A DNA stretch of 64,000 bases from an uncultured Eubacteriales bacterium (GTDB lineage: Bacteria; Bacillota; Clostridia; TANB77; CAG-508). A model generated the notes under the pieces. That model was given only the letters and a program-made list of their open reading frames with translations. It searched no databases and was not told the DNA's origin. Positions 19,701 to 28,504 of this stretch are shown in pieces (position 1 is the first letter of the stretch; each line of letters starts with the position of its first letter). Made by a program: the position numbers and the translations under genes. The DNA lies in NCBI GenBank assembly GCA_949289635.1, contig CASEOS010000006.1, positions 1-64,000 of the forward strand. The letters run 5' to 3'.

Positions 19701-20154
19701 TGTAAAAAATATTAACAATTTGTTTAAATCCTCTATATTTATCATAATTGGAAGATAATGAATGTTCTAATAAATATTTAGAAGTATTCTCTTTCTCAAT
19801 ATTCTCATCATCTTGATCATTTTCATATGCTCTATCGCTTCTTTTCTCTATGTGATTTTCATTATTTGCAAATTCTAATACCATTGCCAATGTATGTTTA
19901 CAAATTCCATAATGATTATAATAGTCTGGGCAATCACAAGTAATATCTTCTACTTCTCCATTTTTTACGAAAATATAGGTATGGTATTCTTCATTTCCAT
20001 ACACACTTCCTTTTATTTCAAAATTTAATGGATTTTGATATTCAAAGTCAATGATATCAACTCTTCCTTCTTCTTTATATTCGTATGCTTTTCTCGTTCT
20101 AGCTACTCCTGCATCCTCACATAAATTGTCTATGATATGTTTATTTATCTCCAT
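16780..20154 (-). CDS. SWIM-domain SNF2-family helicase
   Basis: An ATP-dependent SF2 helicase/translocase of the bacterial SNF2 type. An N-terminal SWIM zinc motif (CDC...CKH, residues 73-87) suggests DNA or protein binding. The central region is a long unassigned domain. The SNF2 core follows: DDMGLGKT (Walker A), DEAQ (Walker B), ALTGTP (motif III), and a helicase C domain with GGTGLNL and QATDRAYRIGQ. I chose the ATG at 20154, which has AGAGG at 10 nt, over a GTG six codons upstream. Bacterial members are poorly characterised; a role in transcription or repair is inference. Alone between a Spo0E-like gene and trmFO. Confidence 0.9.
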   Translation of the reverse strand: MEINKHIIDNLCEDAGVARTRKAYEYKEEGRVDIIDFEYQNPLNFEIKGSVYGNEEYHTYIFVKNGEVEDITCDCPDYYNHYGICKHTLAMVLEFANNENHIEKRSDRAYENDQDDENIEKENTSKYLLEHSLSSNYDKYRGFKQIVNIFYNEEIEGIDEEETELKEQGSIKLEPEIFYDKFTGDMKVEFKVGNKRMYKIKNLSEFYTRMLNKELYRYGQKLQFVHTRESFEKESLPLLDFLMKYAEIIKYANSNSNSNYRFYGNALSETSIILSNSGMDDIFEILKGKKISFQREYKQTEIEFTEEQPDIQFKLKKLDEDNYEIVPNVEIYKISIIKGKIYKYILDEHKLYRCNKKFEKANLKLLEIFRQNYMTEVKLGKEELSQLFSVIIPKVKTAIKLENISEEEIEKYKPKTLITKVYLDFDNHDYLIADVKFCYDNQEFNPLDEKQKIEIPRNMIKETKALNIFRKTGFMLDVKNLRFILPDNDKIYQFLTQDIHYYMQNFEVLVTENFKKKQIKQPKMGTIGVKIENNLLSIDLNNLDLDIKELEKIMQKYNLKKKYYRLKDGSFLELEDNKELDFIDKLVTGMDIEYKDLEEGEVNLPMYRSLYLEELLKGAKGKQVIKNENYKNVVSELNKDNENDEIKVPEILENTLRYYQKIGFKWLKTLDKYKFGGILADDMGLGKTVQMLSIIVDYVQNTPKEERRTSMVISPSSLALNWQNEAEKFTGELRTLVINGTLAERKRKIADIENYDLVITSYDLLKRDIELYKDKNYKFRYMIADEAQYLKNSNTQNAKSIKKISADTRYALTGTPIENSLAELWSIFDYIMPGYLFSYKKFKNLYETPIVKENNTQALNKLKMLIEPFILRRTKAEVLTELPDKTVTVLNNEMEEEQKNLYVSYLAQAREEVAEEIHLNGIEKSHIKILAVLTRLRQICCHPSLFIKDYTNGSSKLNQCMEIVEDAVKGGHKILLFSGYTSMFPIIEKELQKLNIKYFKLTGATKVDERIDLVDEFNENPSIKVFLISLKAGGTGLNLTGADMVIHYDPWWNLSTENQATDRAYRIGQKNNVQVYKLITKNSIEEKIYELQQKKAELIDNMLSTKTSFINTLSKEDIMRLFEE

Positions 20155-20220
20155 AATTTTTTTACCTCTCACTTGGCAAAAAATTATATACTATTTTGCA
20201 ATTTTTTTCAAGTAGTCTAC

Positions 20221-20256
20221 AAAAAATATTCCCCACAACACAATATTGTAGGGAAT
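20221..20256 (-). terminator. Terminator of the Spo0E-like gene
   Basis: ATTCCC and GGGAAT with inner pairs ACAA/TTGT form a stem ending in a run of six U on the minus strand, a few bases behind the stop codon. Confidence 0.75.
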
Positions 20257-20263
20257 TATTTTT

Positions 20264-20428
20264 TTAAATCAACGCTATTACCGGTTTTTTTTTATTATTT
20301 TTATTATAATAAGACGCAATTAATTCATCAAGCTCTACACTAAGCTTATAAATAATATGATAATCTTTTCCTTCTTCTATACTTTTATTCAATTTATCAC
20401 GCAATTTACAAATTTCATCATTTAACAT
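20264..20428 (-). CDS. Spo0E-like aspartyl-phosphate phosphatase
   Basis: This 54-residue protein shows the Spo0E-family helical hairpin and signature: MLNDEICKLRDKLNKSIEEG and then KLSVELDELIASYY, matching the S-x-ELDxLI motif. Family members dephosphorylate Spo0A~P and hold back sporulation. AAGGAGAG lies 6 nt ahead of the ATG. It is a single-gene unit with its own terminator, and a Spo0A-box-like TGTCGAAAA lies about 120 bases upstream. It fits with spoIIE in the same window. Which response regulator it acts on cannot be told. Confidence 0.8.
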   Translation of the reverse strand: MLNDEICKLRDKLNKSIEEGKDYHIIYKLSVELDELIASYYNKNNKKKPVIALI

Positions 20429-20546
20429 TTTTATCTCTCCTTCTTCCTAATTTATCTTCTGTATATTTATAAATTAACACACAAAAATCTCTCAGTCAAG
20501 CAATTTCACTTGTTTTTGTCAAGTTTCGTATGACGATTTTTTACAA

Positions 20547-20555
20547 TTTTCGACA
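20547..20555 (-). promoter_or_regulatory. Possible Spo0A box upstream of the Spo0E-like gene
   Basis: Read on the minus strand the 9-mer is TGTCGAAAA, containing the TGTCGAA core of Spo0A boxes. Between it and the gene are TTGACA and TTGACT hexamers that could serve as -35 boxes. A single 7-base match can be chance. Confidence 0.4.
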
Positions 20556-20563
20556 CTAAAAAA

Positions 20564-20613
20564 TAGAAAAAAACAGTATTATGTTTTTTCTTATTTTAAT
20601 ACTGTTTTTTCTA
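20564..20613 (-). terminator. Terminator behind the M16 peptidase pair
   Basis: A 15-16-bp AT-rich stem (around 20564-20580 with 20598-20613, core ACAGTATT/AATACTGT) with A/T runs on both sides. Confidence 0.7.
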
Positions 20614-20696
20614 CTTTTCACTTTTTTATAAAATTTTACTTTATTTTCTTTCCAAAACATATTTTCACAATTCTTATTGTATATCTTTTTCTTTTT

Positions 20697-21971
20697 TTAA
20701 TTTTTGACAATAGAAATTACCATTTTTTCTTCTTTAAATACATCATTTAACACTTGTGTTAAATATTCTACATCTATTGTATCTATTTGATCTAAATAAT
20801 CAAAACTATTGATTCCCATAAAATAATTTGCTAAAAATGTATTAGCCATACTTTCTACATCATTATAATCTTTTACATATTCTCCATATAGTTTCTTTTT
20901 AATTCTTTGAAAGTCTGCCTCAGAAATTCCTTCTTGTTTTTGTCTGTTGATTTCTTCTTTTAGTCTACTATACACTTGTTCTGGTTCGTTTGATTGTCCT
21001 GAAATTAATACATGTGCATAATTTTCTGAGAATTCATAATTTGCTCCAATCCCTCCAAAAACAATTCCTTCATTATACAATTCTTTATATAATCTAGAAC
21101 TTTTTCCTACTAATAACTCTAATAATATTTGAATAACAATATCCCTTTTTATCATTTCTTTTGGATTTTCTGTTGGTTTCACTTTTATACCAATTGTATA
21201 CATAGGTTGACTTACTTCCATTTTTTGTTCTATTTTTTCTTTTACAATCGTATCTGGTTCTTCTGGATAAAATGTTTGTATATTCCCCTCTGCTTTGTTT
21301 TCTTTTAATCTTTTCTTAATTTCTTCTAGCATTTTTTCTGGCTCAAAATCTCCACACACAACAATTGCCATATTAGATAGATTATAAAATGTATGATAAC
21401 ATTTATATAAAATTTCTTTATCTATTTTACTAATTGAATCAATGGTTCCCACTACGTCAATTTTTACTGGATGATGATGATATAAGATTTGCATAGTATT
21501 TAAGTATACTTTCCAATCTGGAGAATCATCATACATCATAATTTCTTGTCCTATAATCCCTTTTTCTTTCTCTACATTTTCATCTGTAAAATAAGGATTT
21601 TGTACATAATTCATTAGTTCATCCATTGCTGGATAAAAATTATCTGTACATCCAAATAGATATGCTGTCATATCATTGGTTGTAAAGGCATTGGCATCTA
21701 CACCTAAAGCCGTTAACGTATCCAAGCTATTGGTTCCATTTTCTTGTTCAAATAATTTATGTTCTAAAAAGTGCGCAACACCATTTGGCACTTCTGTTTT
21801 CTCATTTTCTCCAGGCACAATAAATACATTTTTATTTGAACCATAATTTGTTCCCCATATCATGTATTTTTTCTTCATTCCTTTTTTGGGAATCACCATA
21901 ACTGTTAAGCCATTTTCTAACTTTTCTAAATATAGCTTTTCTTTTACTCTTGAATTTTCTATCACTTGCAT
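20697..21971 (-). CDS. M16 family zinc peptidase, catalytic subunit (YmfH-type)
   Basis: A 424-residue pitrilysin-family protein with the inverted zinc motif HFLEH (in GVAHFLEHKLFEQ) and a downstream glutamate (EKEKGIIGQEIMMY), so it is predicted active. It lies 21 bases behind its inactive partner, the usual YmfF/YmfH arrangement of Firmicutes; current annotation links that pair to EF-P modification, which is not testable here. No signal peptide, so cytosolic. GGAGAA precedes the ATG. Confidence 0.88.
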   Translation of the reverse strand: MQVIENSRVKEKLYLEKLENGLTVMVIPKKGMKKKYMIWGTNYGSNKNVFIVPGENEKTEVPNGVAHFLEHKLFEQENGTNSLDTLTALGVDANAFTTNDMTAYLFGCTDNFYPAMDELMNYVQNPYFTDENVEKEKGIIGQEIMMYDDSPDWKVYLNTMQILYHHHPVKIDVVGTIDSISKIDKEILYKCYHTFYNLSNMAIVVCGDFEPEKMLEEIKKRLKENKAEGNIQTFYPEEPDTIVKEKIEQKMEVSQPMYTIGIKVKPTENPKEMIKRDIVIQILLELLVGKSSRLYKELYNEGIVFGGIGANYEFSENYAHVLISGQSNEPEQVYSRLKEEINRQKQEGISEADFQRIKKKLYGEYVKDYNDVESMANTFLANYFMGINSFDYLDQIDTIDVEYLTQVLNDVFKEEKMVISIVKN

Positions 21972-21992
21972 TTATTTTTTCTCCCATCATCA

Positions 21993-23255
21993 TTAATTTC
22001 TTAAAAAATAGATTGTGTTAATTTCTACCTTATTCGCAACTTGTATAACATTTTCTTTTGTTACTTTCCCTATTCTTTCTATATATTCATCTACTGACTT
22101 TTGATTTCCAGACATTTCTTGTCCAAAATAATACGTAATACTGGTATCTTGTTCATCATCTATTGTCTTTATAGATGATATAATCGCTTTTTTCGCATTT
22201 TCTACTTCTTCTTCAGTAAATTTTTCATTTTTCATATCTTCTAATTGTTCTTTTATTAATTGTAAAGCTTTCTCATAATTTGAAATTTCTATTCCACAAT
22301 TTATAAATATATTATCCTTGTATCTAAAATATCTAGAACTTGCTTCATAAGCCAAATTTGCTTTTTCTCTAACATTTTGAAATATTTTAGAATTCGCACT
22401 TCCACCTAAAATTGTGTTATATATCATAACATTGTATTTCTCGTCTTCACTTTGCGAGTTTACATCTAAACCAACTACTAATTTCCCTTGCATGACATCC
22501 ATTGTCTCTATTTTTTCGCCTTGTTTAACTGTATTTTTCTCACTTTCTTTATTATAGTTAGGTTCTCTTTCTTCCAATTTTTTTACATTTTCATTTTCTA
22601 TTATGATATTTTCTACTTCTTCATTTACATTTCCTGAAACAAAAATATCGATTTTACATTGCTTAATTAATTGTTTATATCTTTCATATAAATTTTTCTC
22701 ATTGATGCCTTTTAAATCTTCTACATATCCAAATCGATATAGTCCAAATGGTTTTCCTTGATACATTTCTTCAATACATCTATCCAATGCATATCTTCTC
22801 TTATTATCCACTCTTCCTTCTATTCTTTGTTTCATATTGCTTTTTTCTTGTTCTACATATTCTTTTTTAAAACCATTGTCCTCCATCAATGGGTTAAATA
22901 TAATATCTAAAATATTTTCAATCCCTTTTCCCAATATGCTTTCATTGCTTTGTGGTAAAAATGTATCATTTACAATTTCTATATAAAATTTTAGTACTTG
23001 ATTATCTCCTGTTTTATCGATACCACAATCAAAACTTGCACCATATAATTCTTCTAATTGTTTACTAATTTCTTCTTGTGTTTTGAATGTATGACTTCCT
23101 CTTCTTAATACAGCAGAAATAAGTGCATTTGCTGTGACTGTTTCTCTTTCTAATTTTGTTGTTAAAAATATAGCCACTAAATTTGTTTTAAATTTATCTG
23201 TATTTAAAATATGAAGTTTAATTCCTTTTTTGATTTCTTTTTTTGTATAATTCAT
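21993..23255 (-). CDS. M16 family protein, non-catalytic partner (YmfF-type)
   Basis: A 420-residue M16 fold in which the position of the HxxEH zinc motif is replaced (region LRRGSHTFKTQEEISKQLEE), so it should lack peptidase activity. This is typical of the partner subunit in heterodimeric M16 systems. The C-terminal domain (GSANSKIFQNVREKANLAY) is well preserved. AAGGAGAC lies 5 nt before the ATG. First gene of a two-gene unit. Confidence 0.88.
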   Translation of the reverse strand: MNYTKKEIKKGIKLHILNTDKFKTNLVAIFLTTKLERETVTANALISAVLRRGSHTFKTQEEISKQLEELYGASFDCGIDKTGDNQVLKFYIEIVNDTFLPQSNESILGKGIENILDIIFNPLMEDNGFKKEYVEQEKSNMKQRIEGRVDNKRRYALDRCIEEMYQGKPFGLYRFGYVEDLKGINEKNLYERYKQLIKQCKIDIFVSGNVNEEVENIIIENENVKKLEEREPNYNKESEKNTVKQGEKIETMDVMQGKLVVGLDVNSQSEDEKYNVMIYNTILGGSANSKIFQNVREKANLAYEASSRYFRYKDNIFINCGIEISNYEKALQLIKEQLEDMKNEKFTEEEVENAKKAIISSIKTIDDEQDTSITYYFGQEMSGNQKSVDEYIERIGKVTKENVIQVANKVEINTIYFLRN

Positions 23256-23502
23256 ATGTCTCCTTTCCTTGATATTGTATAACTTTGATTTTAACCCTTT
23301 ATTTATATCTTTAATTGGTATACTTACACAGTATCAATTTTCTAATTTTTCTTATTTATTCTGTTGTATATTATAACACAATTTTCTCTTTATTATTAAT
23401 TTTTTTATAAATTTACAACTATTTTATATAGTTCCCTATATATGACTCTTTTATGTATAATAAATTGATACTAACTACTTGTATATTATCATTTTATGCA
23501 TA

Positions 23503-23540
23503 AAAAATGAGATATTAATTTTAATTAATATCCCACTTTT
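23503..23540 (-). terminator. Terminator of rpsU
   Basis: A stem with core GATATTAAT/ATTAATATC lies 10-45 bases behind the rpsU stop codon, with an A/T run at its far end. Confidence 0.6.
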
Positions 23541-23547
23541 ATATGTA

Positions 23548-23718
23548 TTAAAATTTTCTTTTTCTTGCTGCCTCAGATTTTTTCTTTCTTTTTACACTAG
23601 GCTTTTCATAATGCTCTCTTTTACGAACTTCTTGTAATACTCCATTTCTAGCACATTGTCTCTTAAATCTTTTTAGAGCATCTTCTATATTACCATTATT
23701 AACTTTAATTTCTAACAT
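23548..23718 (-). CDS. rpsU: 30S ribosomal protein S21
   Basis: This 56-residue basic protein starts [20 protein letters not shown] and ends in [12 protein letters not shown], a typical S21. S21 sits near the 3' end of 16S rRNA and affects initiation. GGAAGGAGGGG lies ahead of the ATG. It forms a single-gene unit with a consensus promoter. Confidence 0.95.
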   Translation of the reverse strand: MLEIKVNNGNIEDALKRFKRQCARNGVLQEVRKREHYEKPSVKRKKKSEAARKRKF

Positions 23719-23784
23719 TTAAATTCCCCTCCTTCCGGTCATACGAAAACTGTATGTTGGGATAACCCTTATTCAACGATATAT

Positions 23785-23813
23785 ATTATACCTTATTGGT
23801 TGTTAGTTGTCAA
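23785..23813 (-). promoter_or_regulatory. Consensus sigma-A promoter of rpsU
   Basis: Read on the minus strand: TTGACA, 17-nt spacer, TATAAT, a perfect match. The leader of about 60 nt carries a CATAC/GTATG hairpin just before the ribosome-binding site. Confidence 0.85.
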
Positions 23814-23829
23814 TAGAATTATATCTAAA

Positions 23830-24429
23830 TTAAGAAAATAACCCACCTATAAAGTTGAATATTGGATTTTCAAATAATAATTGTCTCATCCAGCCATTTG
23901 TAAATGGGATAAACCATAAGATAACACCAATCACAAGAAGTGCCACAATGGTTAATCCTACTGCTAACCAGTCTGTTTGATTCATTTTTCTTCTTTCTGT
24001 TTTTTCTGGTCTATTTGCCCATAAGTCTTTTACTAAATCGACAAGCCCAAATATCGTTCCCACATTACTTTTATTTCTTACATATTCTGTTTTCTTCTTT
24101 TTTCTTTTATTTCTTCTTATATTCTCATTTTGTTGTTGGTTAGTCGTTTGTTGTTGATACTTTTGATTGTTTTCTCTAGCTATATTTTGACTTGTCTGTG
24201 TATGCATTCTTTCTTTTTGTAATTCTAAATCATATTGTGATCTTAAAAAACTATCTGACAAAATATTATATGCTTCATTAATATCTTTTAACTTTCTTTC
24301 TGCTTCTCTTTTTTCAACAGATGAATATATATCAGGATGATATTTTTTTACTAATATTTTATATGCTTTTTCTATAATTTCTTGTGATGCTTTTTCATTT
24401 ACTTCTAATATTCCATAATAATCTTTCAT
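23830..24429 (-). CDS. DnaJ-domain protein with C-terminal membrane segment
   Basis: A J-domain covers residues 1-70 with the HPD tripeptide (KKYHPDIYSS) that stimulates Hsp70 ATPase. A Q/N- and K-rich linker follows, then one hydrophobic segment (about residues 155-178, LAVGLTIVALLVIGVILWFI) and a short tail. It lacks the zinc-finger and substrate domains of true DnaJ, so it is a membrane-tethered co-chaperone of unknown partner. I chose the second ATG (24429), better spaced from AGAGG. It lies 85 bases behind ftsH, past a terminator. Confidence 0.85.
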   Translation of the reverse strand: MKDYYGILEVNEKASQEIIEKAYKILVKKYHPDIYSSVEKREAERKLKDINEAYNILSDSFLRSQYDLELQKERMHTQTSQNIARENNQKYQQQTTNQQQNENIRRNKRKKKKTEYVRNKSNVGTIFGLVDLVKDLWANRPEKTERRKMNQTDWLAVGLTIVALLVIGVILWFIPFTNGWMRQLLFENPIFNFIGGLFS

Positions 24430-24481
24430 ATCCATTCCTCTATCTTATTTTTTCTTTTGTATGTTTATTGTATCCTAAAAA

Positions 24482-24515
24482 AAAGAAAATAGCAATATGA
24501 TTTGCTACTTTCCTT
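24482..24515 (-). terminator. Terminator of ftsH
   Basis: A stem AGTAGCAA/TTGCTATT, extended by G/A-rich pairs, is followed by a run of eight U on the minus strand, right behind the ftsH stop codon. Confidence 0.8.
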
Positions 24516-24520
24516 TTATT

Positions 24521-26335
24521 TTATTGTTGTTCACCAAAAATTGCTTCGAATTCATCAGAATTGATTTTTTCTTTTTCAAGTAAGATTCCTGCCACTTGAT
24601 GTAATTTATCGACATTATCTGATAAAATTTTCTTTGCTCTGTTATATCCAGTATCTACAATTCTCTTTGTTTCTTCATCAATAATAGCTGCTGTTTCCTC
24701 TGAATATTCTTTTGTATGTCCAAAATCTCTGCCTAAGAAAACTTCGTCTTGGCTAGATCCTAACATTAATGCTCCTATTTTTTCACTCATACCATATTTG
24801 GTTACCATACTTCTTGCAATTTGTGTTGCTCTTTCGATATCATTACTTGCACCTGTTGAGATATCATTTAAGATAAGTGCTTCTGCTACTCTACCACCTA
24901 ATAGTGATACAATATTCTCTTCCATTTCTGTTTTTGACATAAAGTTTTTATCTTCAGTTGGTCTATACATTGTATATCCACCAGCCATACCTCTTGGTAC
25001 GATTGATATTTCATGTACTGGGTCTTGTGTTTCCAAATAATGGCTAACAACCGCATGACCTGCTTCATGATAGGCAACTAATTTATTTTCTTTATCACTT
25101 CTGACTTTTGTTTTCTTTTCAGGTCCCATCGTTACTTTAACCATGGCATCTTCAATTTCTCTCATTCCGATTTCATTCATATTTCTTCTAGCTGCTAACA
25201 ATGCTGCTTCATTTAATACATTTTCTAAATCTGCTCCTGCAAATCCTGATGTATTTTTCGCAATAACTTTTAAGTCTACATCATCTGCTAATCTTTTCTT
25301 TCTGCTATGCACTTCTAAGATTTGTTCTCTTGCTTTTACATCTGGTAATCCTACAACAATTTGTCTATCAAATCTTCCTGCTCTTAATAATGCTTTATCT
25401 AATACATCTGGTCTGTTGGTTGCTGCCAAGACAATAACACCTTCATTTTCAGCAAATCCATCCATTTCTACTAATAATTGATTTAATGTTTGTTCTCTTT
25501 CATCATGTCCACCACCAAGACCTGCACCTCTTTGACGTCCTACGGCATCAATTTCATCTATAAAGATGATACATGGTGCATTTTTCTTAGCTTGATCAAA
25601 TAAGTCTCTTACTCTTGAAGCACCAACACCGACAAACATTTCTACAAAGTCTGAACCACTAATGATAAAGAATGGTACTCCTGCTTCTCCTGCAACTGCT
25701 TTTGCAAGCAATGTTTTACCTGTACCTGGTTGACCAACTAATAAAACACCTTTTGGTATTCTTGCTCCCATATCTGTAAATTTCTTTGGATTTTTTAAGA
25801 ATTGTACAATTTCTTCTAATTCTTCTTTTTCTTCATCTACACCCGCAACATCTTCAAAGGTAATTCTATTTTTCTCTGCTGGTGTCATCATTCTTGCTTT
25901 GCTTTTTCCAAATGACATCGTTTTGCTTCCTGGATTTCCACTACTAGCTCCTCCCATTGTTAAGAACCAGAAAAGCATAAATATGATTAATATAGCAAAT
26001 GGTGTTACTAGTGGAAGTAATGTCATAAATATAGATTCTGATTTTTCTTCTAATGTAAAGTTCCCATTATTTATGAATTCTTCTACATATGTCATGAAAG
26101 TCCCTATATCTGGTATATTCGTTTCTTTTCTTATATTATCATCTTTCAATTCAACTTCTGCTGTTTTTCCATCAGCATTAATGACAATTGATTTTACATT
26201 ATTGCTATTAATATTTGTCATCAATTCTGAATATGTTAGTTTTGAATTGCTATTTTCTACAATGGATGATAATACCACTAAAAAAATGACGATAATAATT
26301 AACCACATTGCTAATGTTTTTATTCCGTTTTTCAA
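24521..26335 (-). CDS. ftsH: ATP-dependent zinc metalloprotease FtsH
   Basis: A membrane-anchored AAA+ protease that degrades misassembled membrane proteins and some regulators. The 604-residue product has two membrane segments (about 9-25 and 103-127) around an extracytoplasmic loop, Walker A GQPGTGKT (201-208), Walker [10 protein letters not shown], the SRH arginines ([20 protein letters not shown]) and the zinc site HEAGH. It starts with TTG at 26335 behind GAGGAGGA. It lies downstream of tilS, the common tilS-ftsH neighbourhood, although hpt is absent between them. Confidence 0.97.
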   Translation of the reverse strand: MKNGIKTLAMWLIIIVIFLVVLSSIVENSNSKLTYSELMTNINSNNVKSIVINADGKTAEVELKDDNIRKETNIPDIGTFMTYVEEFINNGNFTLEEKSESIFMTLLPLVTPFAILIIFMLFWFLTMGGASSGNPGSKTMSFGKSKARMMTPAEKNRITFEDVAGVDEEKEELEEIVQFLKNPKKFTDMGARIPKGVLLVGQPGTGKTLLAKAVAGEAGVPFFIISGSDFVEMFVGVGASRVRDLFDQAKKNAPCIIFIDEIDAVGRQRGAGLGGGHDEREQTLNQLLVEMDGFAENEGVIVLAATNRPDVLDKALLRAGRFDRQIVVGLPDVKAREQILEVHSRKKRLADDVDLKVIAKNTSGFAGADLENVLNEAALLAARRNMNEIGMREIEDAMVKVTMGPEKKTKVRSDKENKLVAYHEAGHAVVSHYLETQDPVHEISIVPRGMAGGYTMYRPTEDKNFMSKTEMEENIVSLLGGRVAEALILNDISTGASNDIERATQIARSMVTKYGMSEKIGALMLGSSQDEVFLGRDFGHTKEYSEETAAIIDEETKRIVDTGYNRAKKILSDNVDKLHQVAGILLEKEKINSDEFEAIFGEQQ

Positions 26336-26510
26336 AATAATTCCTCCTCTTTATCCTTGTTGTTTATTTGTGCGTCGAATTCTTTGATTTCATTAACTCG
26401 CGCTTTTCTTATCTTTCAGCACTCTATCATATTGTTTTTTCTTTTTCAATACTTTTTTGTATTTCTTTTTTGTTACAATTTAGCTCCGTTTTCTAAAGTA
26501 TTACGGCTAC

Positions 26511-27593
26511 TCATACTTCCTTAGAAATTTTTATTTTACCATTTTTGATAAAAATTTTTAAATTTTTGTTTGGTGTTAAAAATTTATTTCCTACATTATT
26601 GGCACATAGTTTTATAATATCTTCTATATGTATCTTTTCAATCCCTTTTGTTGTATTAAAAAGTCTTGTTATAGTATATAAAAGTATATTAGATTTTATT
26701 ACTTTTTCTTGTTTATTAAATCCTTTTAGATCTAACAAGATATATTGTTTATCTGAATCTATTTTTTCTTCTAATACAATCTCTTTGTATATTTTTTCAA
26801 CTTGTTTTTGTATATATATATCTTGTTCTATTATCAGATTAGAAAGTCTATCCATTGCTTGTATAATGTTGGGATTAAATTCTTGTTCTATATAGGGAAT
26901 TACTATATTTCTAATTTTATTTCTCGTATAAACATTTTCAAAATTCGTTTTATCAATTCTAGGCTCTATGTGATTTTCCTTGCAATAGTCTTCAATCTCT
27001 TTTCTTTCACATTCAATTAATGGTCTGATATATTTTCCTCTGCTTGGTTCAATTCCTTTTAATCCTTGTATACCGCACCCGCGTAGTTCATTCATAATCA
27101 TTGTTTCCACTTTATCATTTTTATTATGGGCAATGGCAATCTTGTTTCCATTTATGCTTTGTAAAACCTCATTAAAAAAGTCATATCTTGCATTCCTTCC
27201 CGCTTCTTCTGTACTGATTTTATTAGTATTAGCTATTTTTTGAACATCTATACTTTTTGAGAAAAATTGTATATTATTTTTTATACAATATTTTTTAACA
27301 TATTCTTCATCTTCTTTTGCTTCTTCTCTAATCATATGATTGACATGAGCCACTACAAAATCAAATTGTGCCAAAGGGGACGTGCCATTTTGGCACATCT
27401 TTTCTGTTGCCAAAATGGCACGTCCCCTTTGGCAACTTTTTTGTTTCATTTTTGATAAAATTTCTAACAAACACATAGAGTCAGGTCCCCCAGATACACC
27501 AACTACTATTTTATCCCCTCGTTTTATTAGTTCATATTTTTGTATTGTTTTTATTGCTTTTACATAGCAATCTTCTTTTATTCTTGTTCCCAT
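26511..27593 (-). CDS. tilS: tRNA(Ile)-lysidine synthase with a REPIN-encoded insertion
   Basis: TilS makes lysidine at position 34 of tRNA-Ile(CAU), an essential step for reading AUA. The N-terminal PP-loop SGGPDS is at residues 34-39, and HVNHMIR, RNARYDFF and HNKNDKVET follow as expected. Between the PP-loop helix (EILSKMK) and the DFVVAHVN strand sits a segment of about 24 residues (53-76) absent from the family pattern. It is exactly the translation of a 66-base inverted repeat (27369-27434). The insertion is in frame and in a surface loop position, so the enzyme may still work. The start ATG follows AGGAGA and lies 22 bases behind the transposase gene. Confidence 0.93.
   Translation of the reverse strand: MGTRIKEDCYVKAIKTIQKYELIKRGDKIVVGVSGGPDSMCLLEILSKMKQKSCQRGRAILATEKMCQNGTSPLAQFDFVVAHVNHMIREEAKEDEEYVKKYCIKNNIQFFSKSIDVQKIANTNKISTEEAGRNARYDFFNEVLQSINGNKIAIAHNKNDKVETMIMNELRGCGIQGLKGIEPSRGKYIRPLIECERKEIEDYCKENHIEPRIDKTNFENVYTRNKIRNIVIPYIEQEFNPNIIQAMDRLSNLIIEQDIYIQKQVEKIYKEIVLEEKIDSDKQYILLDLKGFNKQEKVIKSNILLYTITRLFNTTKGIEKIHIEDIIKLCANNVGNKFLTPNKNLKIFIKNGKIKISKEV
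27369..27434. repeat. REPIN inside the tilS coding sequence
   Basis: Perfect 27-bp arms (27369-27395 and 27408-27434) with a 12-nt spacer. Each arm is a small hairpin TGCCAAA/TTTGGCA enclosing GGGGACGTG. Same family as the copies at 28475-28501 and 30481-30603. Confidence 0.9.
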
Positions 27594-27614
27594 AGTTTCT
27601 CCTATCTATTTAAG

Positions 27615-28385
27615 TTATTTTGTATATAATCTTCTTAATGTTTCTCTACTAATTCCTAATTTTTCTTCCATAATTCTATATGAAATCTTTTTAGCTCTCA
27701 GTATACTAATAATTTCCTTTAACTTTTCTCTGTTTTTCAATAAATTTTTTTCATCTATTTGTTTTTCTACTATATATTTTTTTATTTCCTTTTCACATAT
27801 AATCTTTTTATCTTCATCTGTATCTTCTAAAAAAATTATTTCATCATTGTCTCCTAAAATGTTCTCATCTCTATCATGATTTTGATCTATAAAACTATCT
27901 TTAAGATATCTTTCTAGTTCTGTCATTGCTTTTGTCTGACTACCTTTATATAATTTTGTAAAACTAGAATATTGATATTGGTCCCTATTTTGACAAATCC
28001 CTGCTTTTACTGGATTATCATGAATATAATCTATACATCTATATAAATGCTTCAATGAATTAATTATTTGTGATTTATATCGATTTTTGAAAACATATCC
28101 TGTTCTTGCATATTCCTTATTATAATACGTAGCATAAAGAGTGTTTACTTTATGCATGAACTTTGACATGCTTTCAACTGTTTTAACTTCGATTAATATA
28201 TGTGTGTGATTATCCATAATAGAATATGATAATATATGAATATCAAATTCATTTTTATATAGAAATATTAATTTTTCATACACTGCTTTATCTTTATTGT
28301 TTTCAAAAATATATTCTTTATTGATTCCTTGTGTCATTAAATGAAAAAAAGACACTGTCATATACTTTCTTGCTATTCTTGGCAT
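27615..28385 (-). CDS. REP-associated tyrosine transposase (RAYT, IS200-like fold)
   Basis: A single-domain HUH (Y1) transposase of 256 residues. The HUH motif is HTH at residues 60-62 (MDNHTHILIEV) and the probable catalytic tyrosine is Tyr120 in DYIHDNPVKAG, the usual RAYT signature. The C-terminus carries a small helix-turn-helix (YRIMEEKLGISRETLRRLY). RAYTs are domesticated-type transposases that mobilise REP/REPIN repeats in trans. Here three repeats of the TGCCAAA family lie within 3 kb: a single unit 90 bases upstream of the gene, one inside tilS downstream, and one behind gdpP. The gene is intact, starts at ATG behind AGAGGTG, and is inserted into the dnaB-tilS gene order. Confidence 0.9.
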   Translation of the reverse strand: MPRIARKYMTVSFFHLMTQGINKEYIFENNKDKAVYEKLIFLYKNEFDIHILSYSIMDNHTHILIEVKTVESMSKFMHKVNTLYATYYNKEYARTGYVFKNRYKSQIINSLKHLYRCIDYIHDNPVKAGICQNRDQYQYSSFTKLYKGSQTKAMTELERYLKDSFIDQNHDRDENILGDNDEIIFLEDTDEDKKIICEKEIKKYIVEKQIDEKNLLKNREKLKEIISILRAKKISYRIMEEKLGISRETLRRLYTK

Positions 28386-28474
28386 TATTCACCTCTTATA
28401 ATAAAATATATGCCCCTATATAACACTGCCCCTATTTTCTTTTTAGGTCAAAATAACCTATATTATAGAAAAGT

Positions 28475-28501
28475 TGCCAAAATGCCCCGTCCCCTTTGGC
28501 A
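28475..28501. repeat. Single REP unit between dnaB and the RAYT gene
   Basis: The 27-mer matches the tilS REPIN arm at all but two positions (CCCC in place of GCAC in the loop). It starts three bases behind the dnaB stop codon. Confidence 0.85.
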
Positions 28502-28504
28502 CAT

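Noticed and set aside
27267..27567. Plus-strand frames across the tilS repeat
   Set aside because: They arise from the palindrome, which is open in several frames on both strands; no start signals or family similarity.
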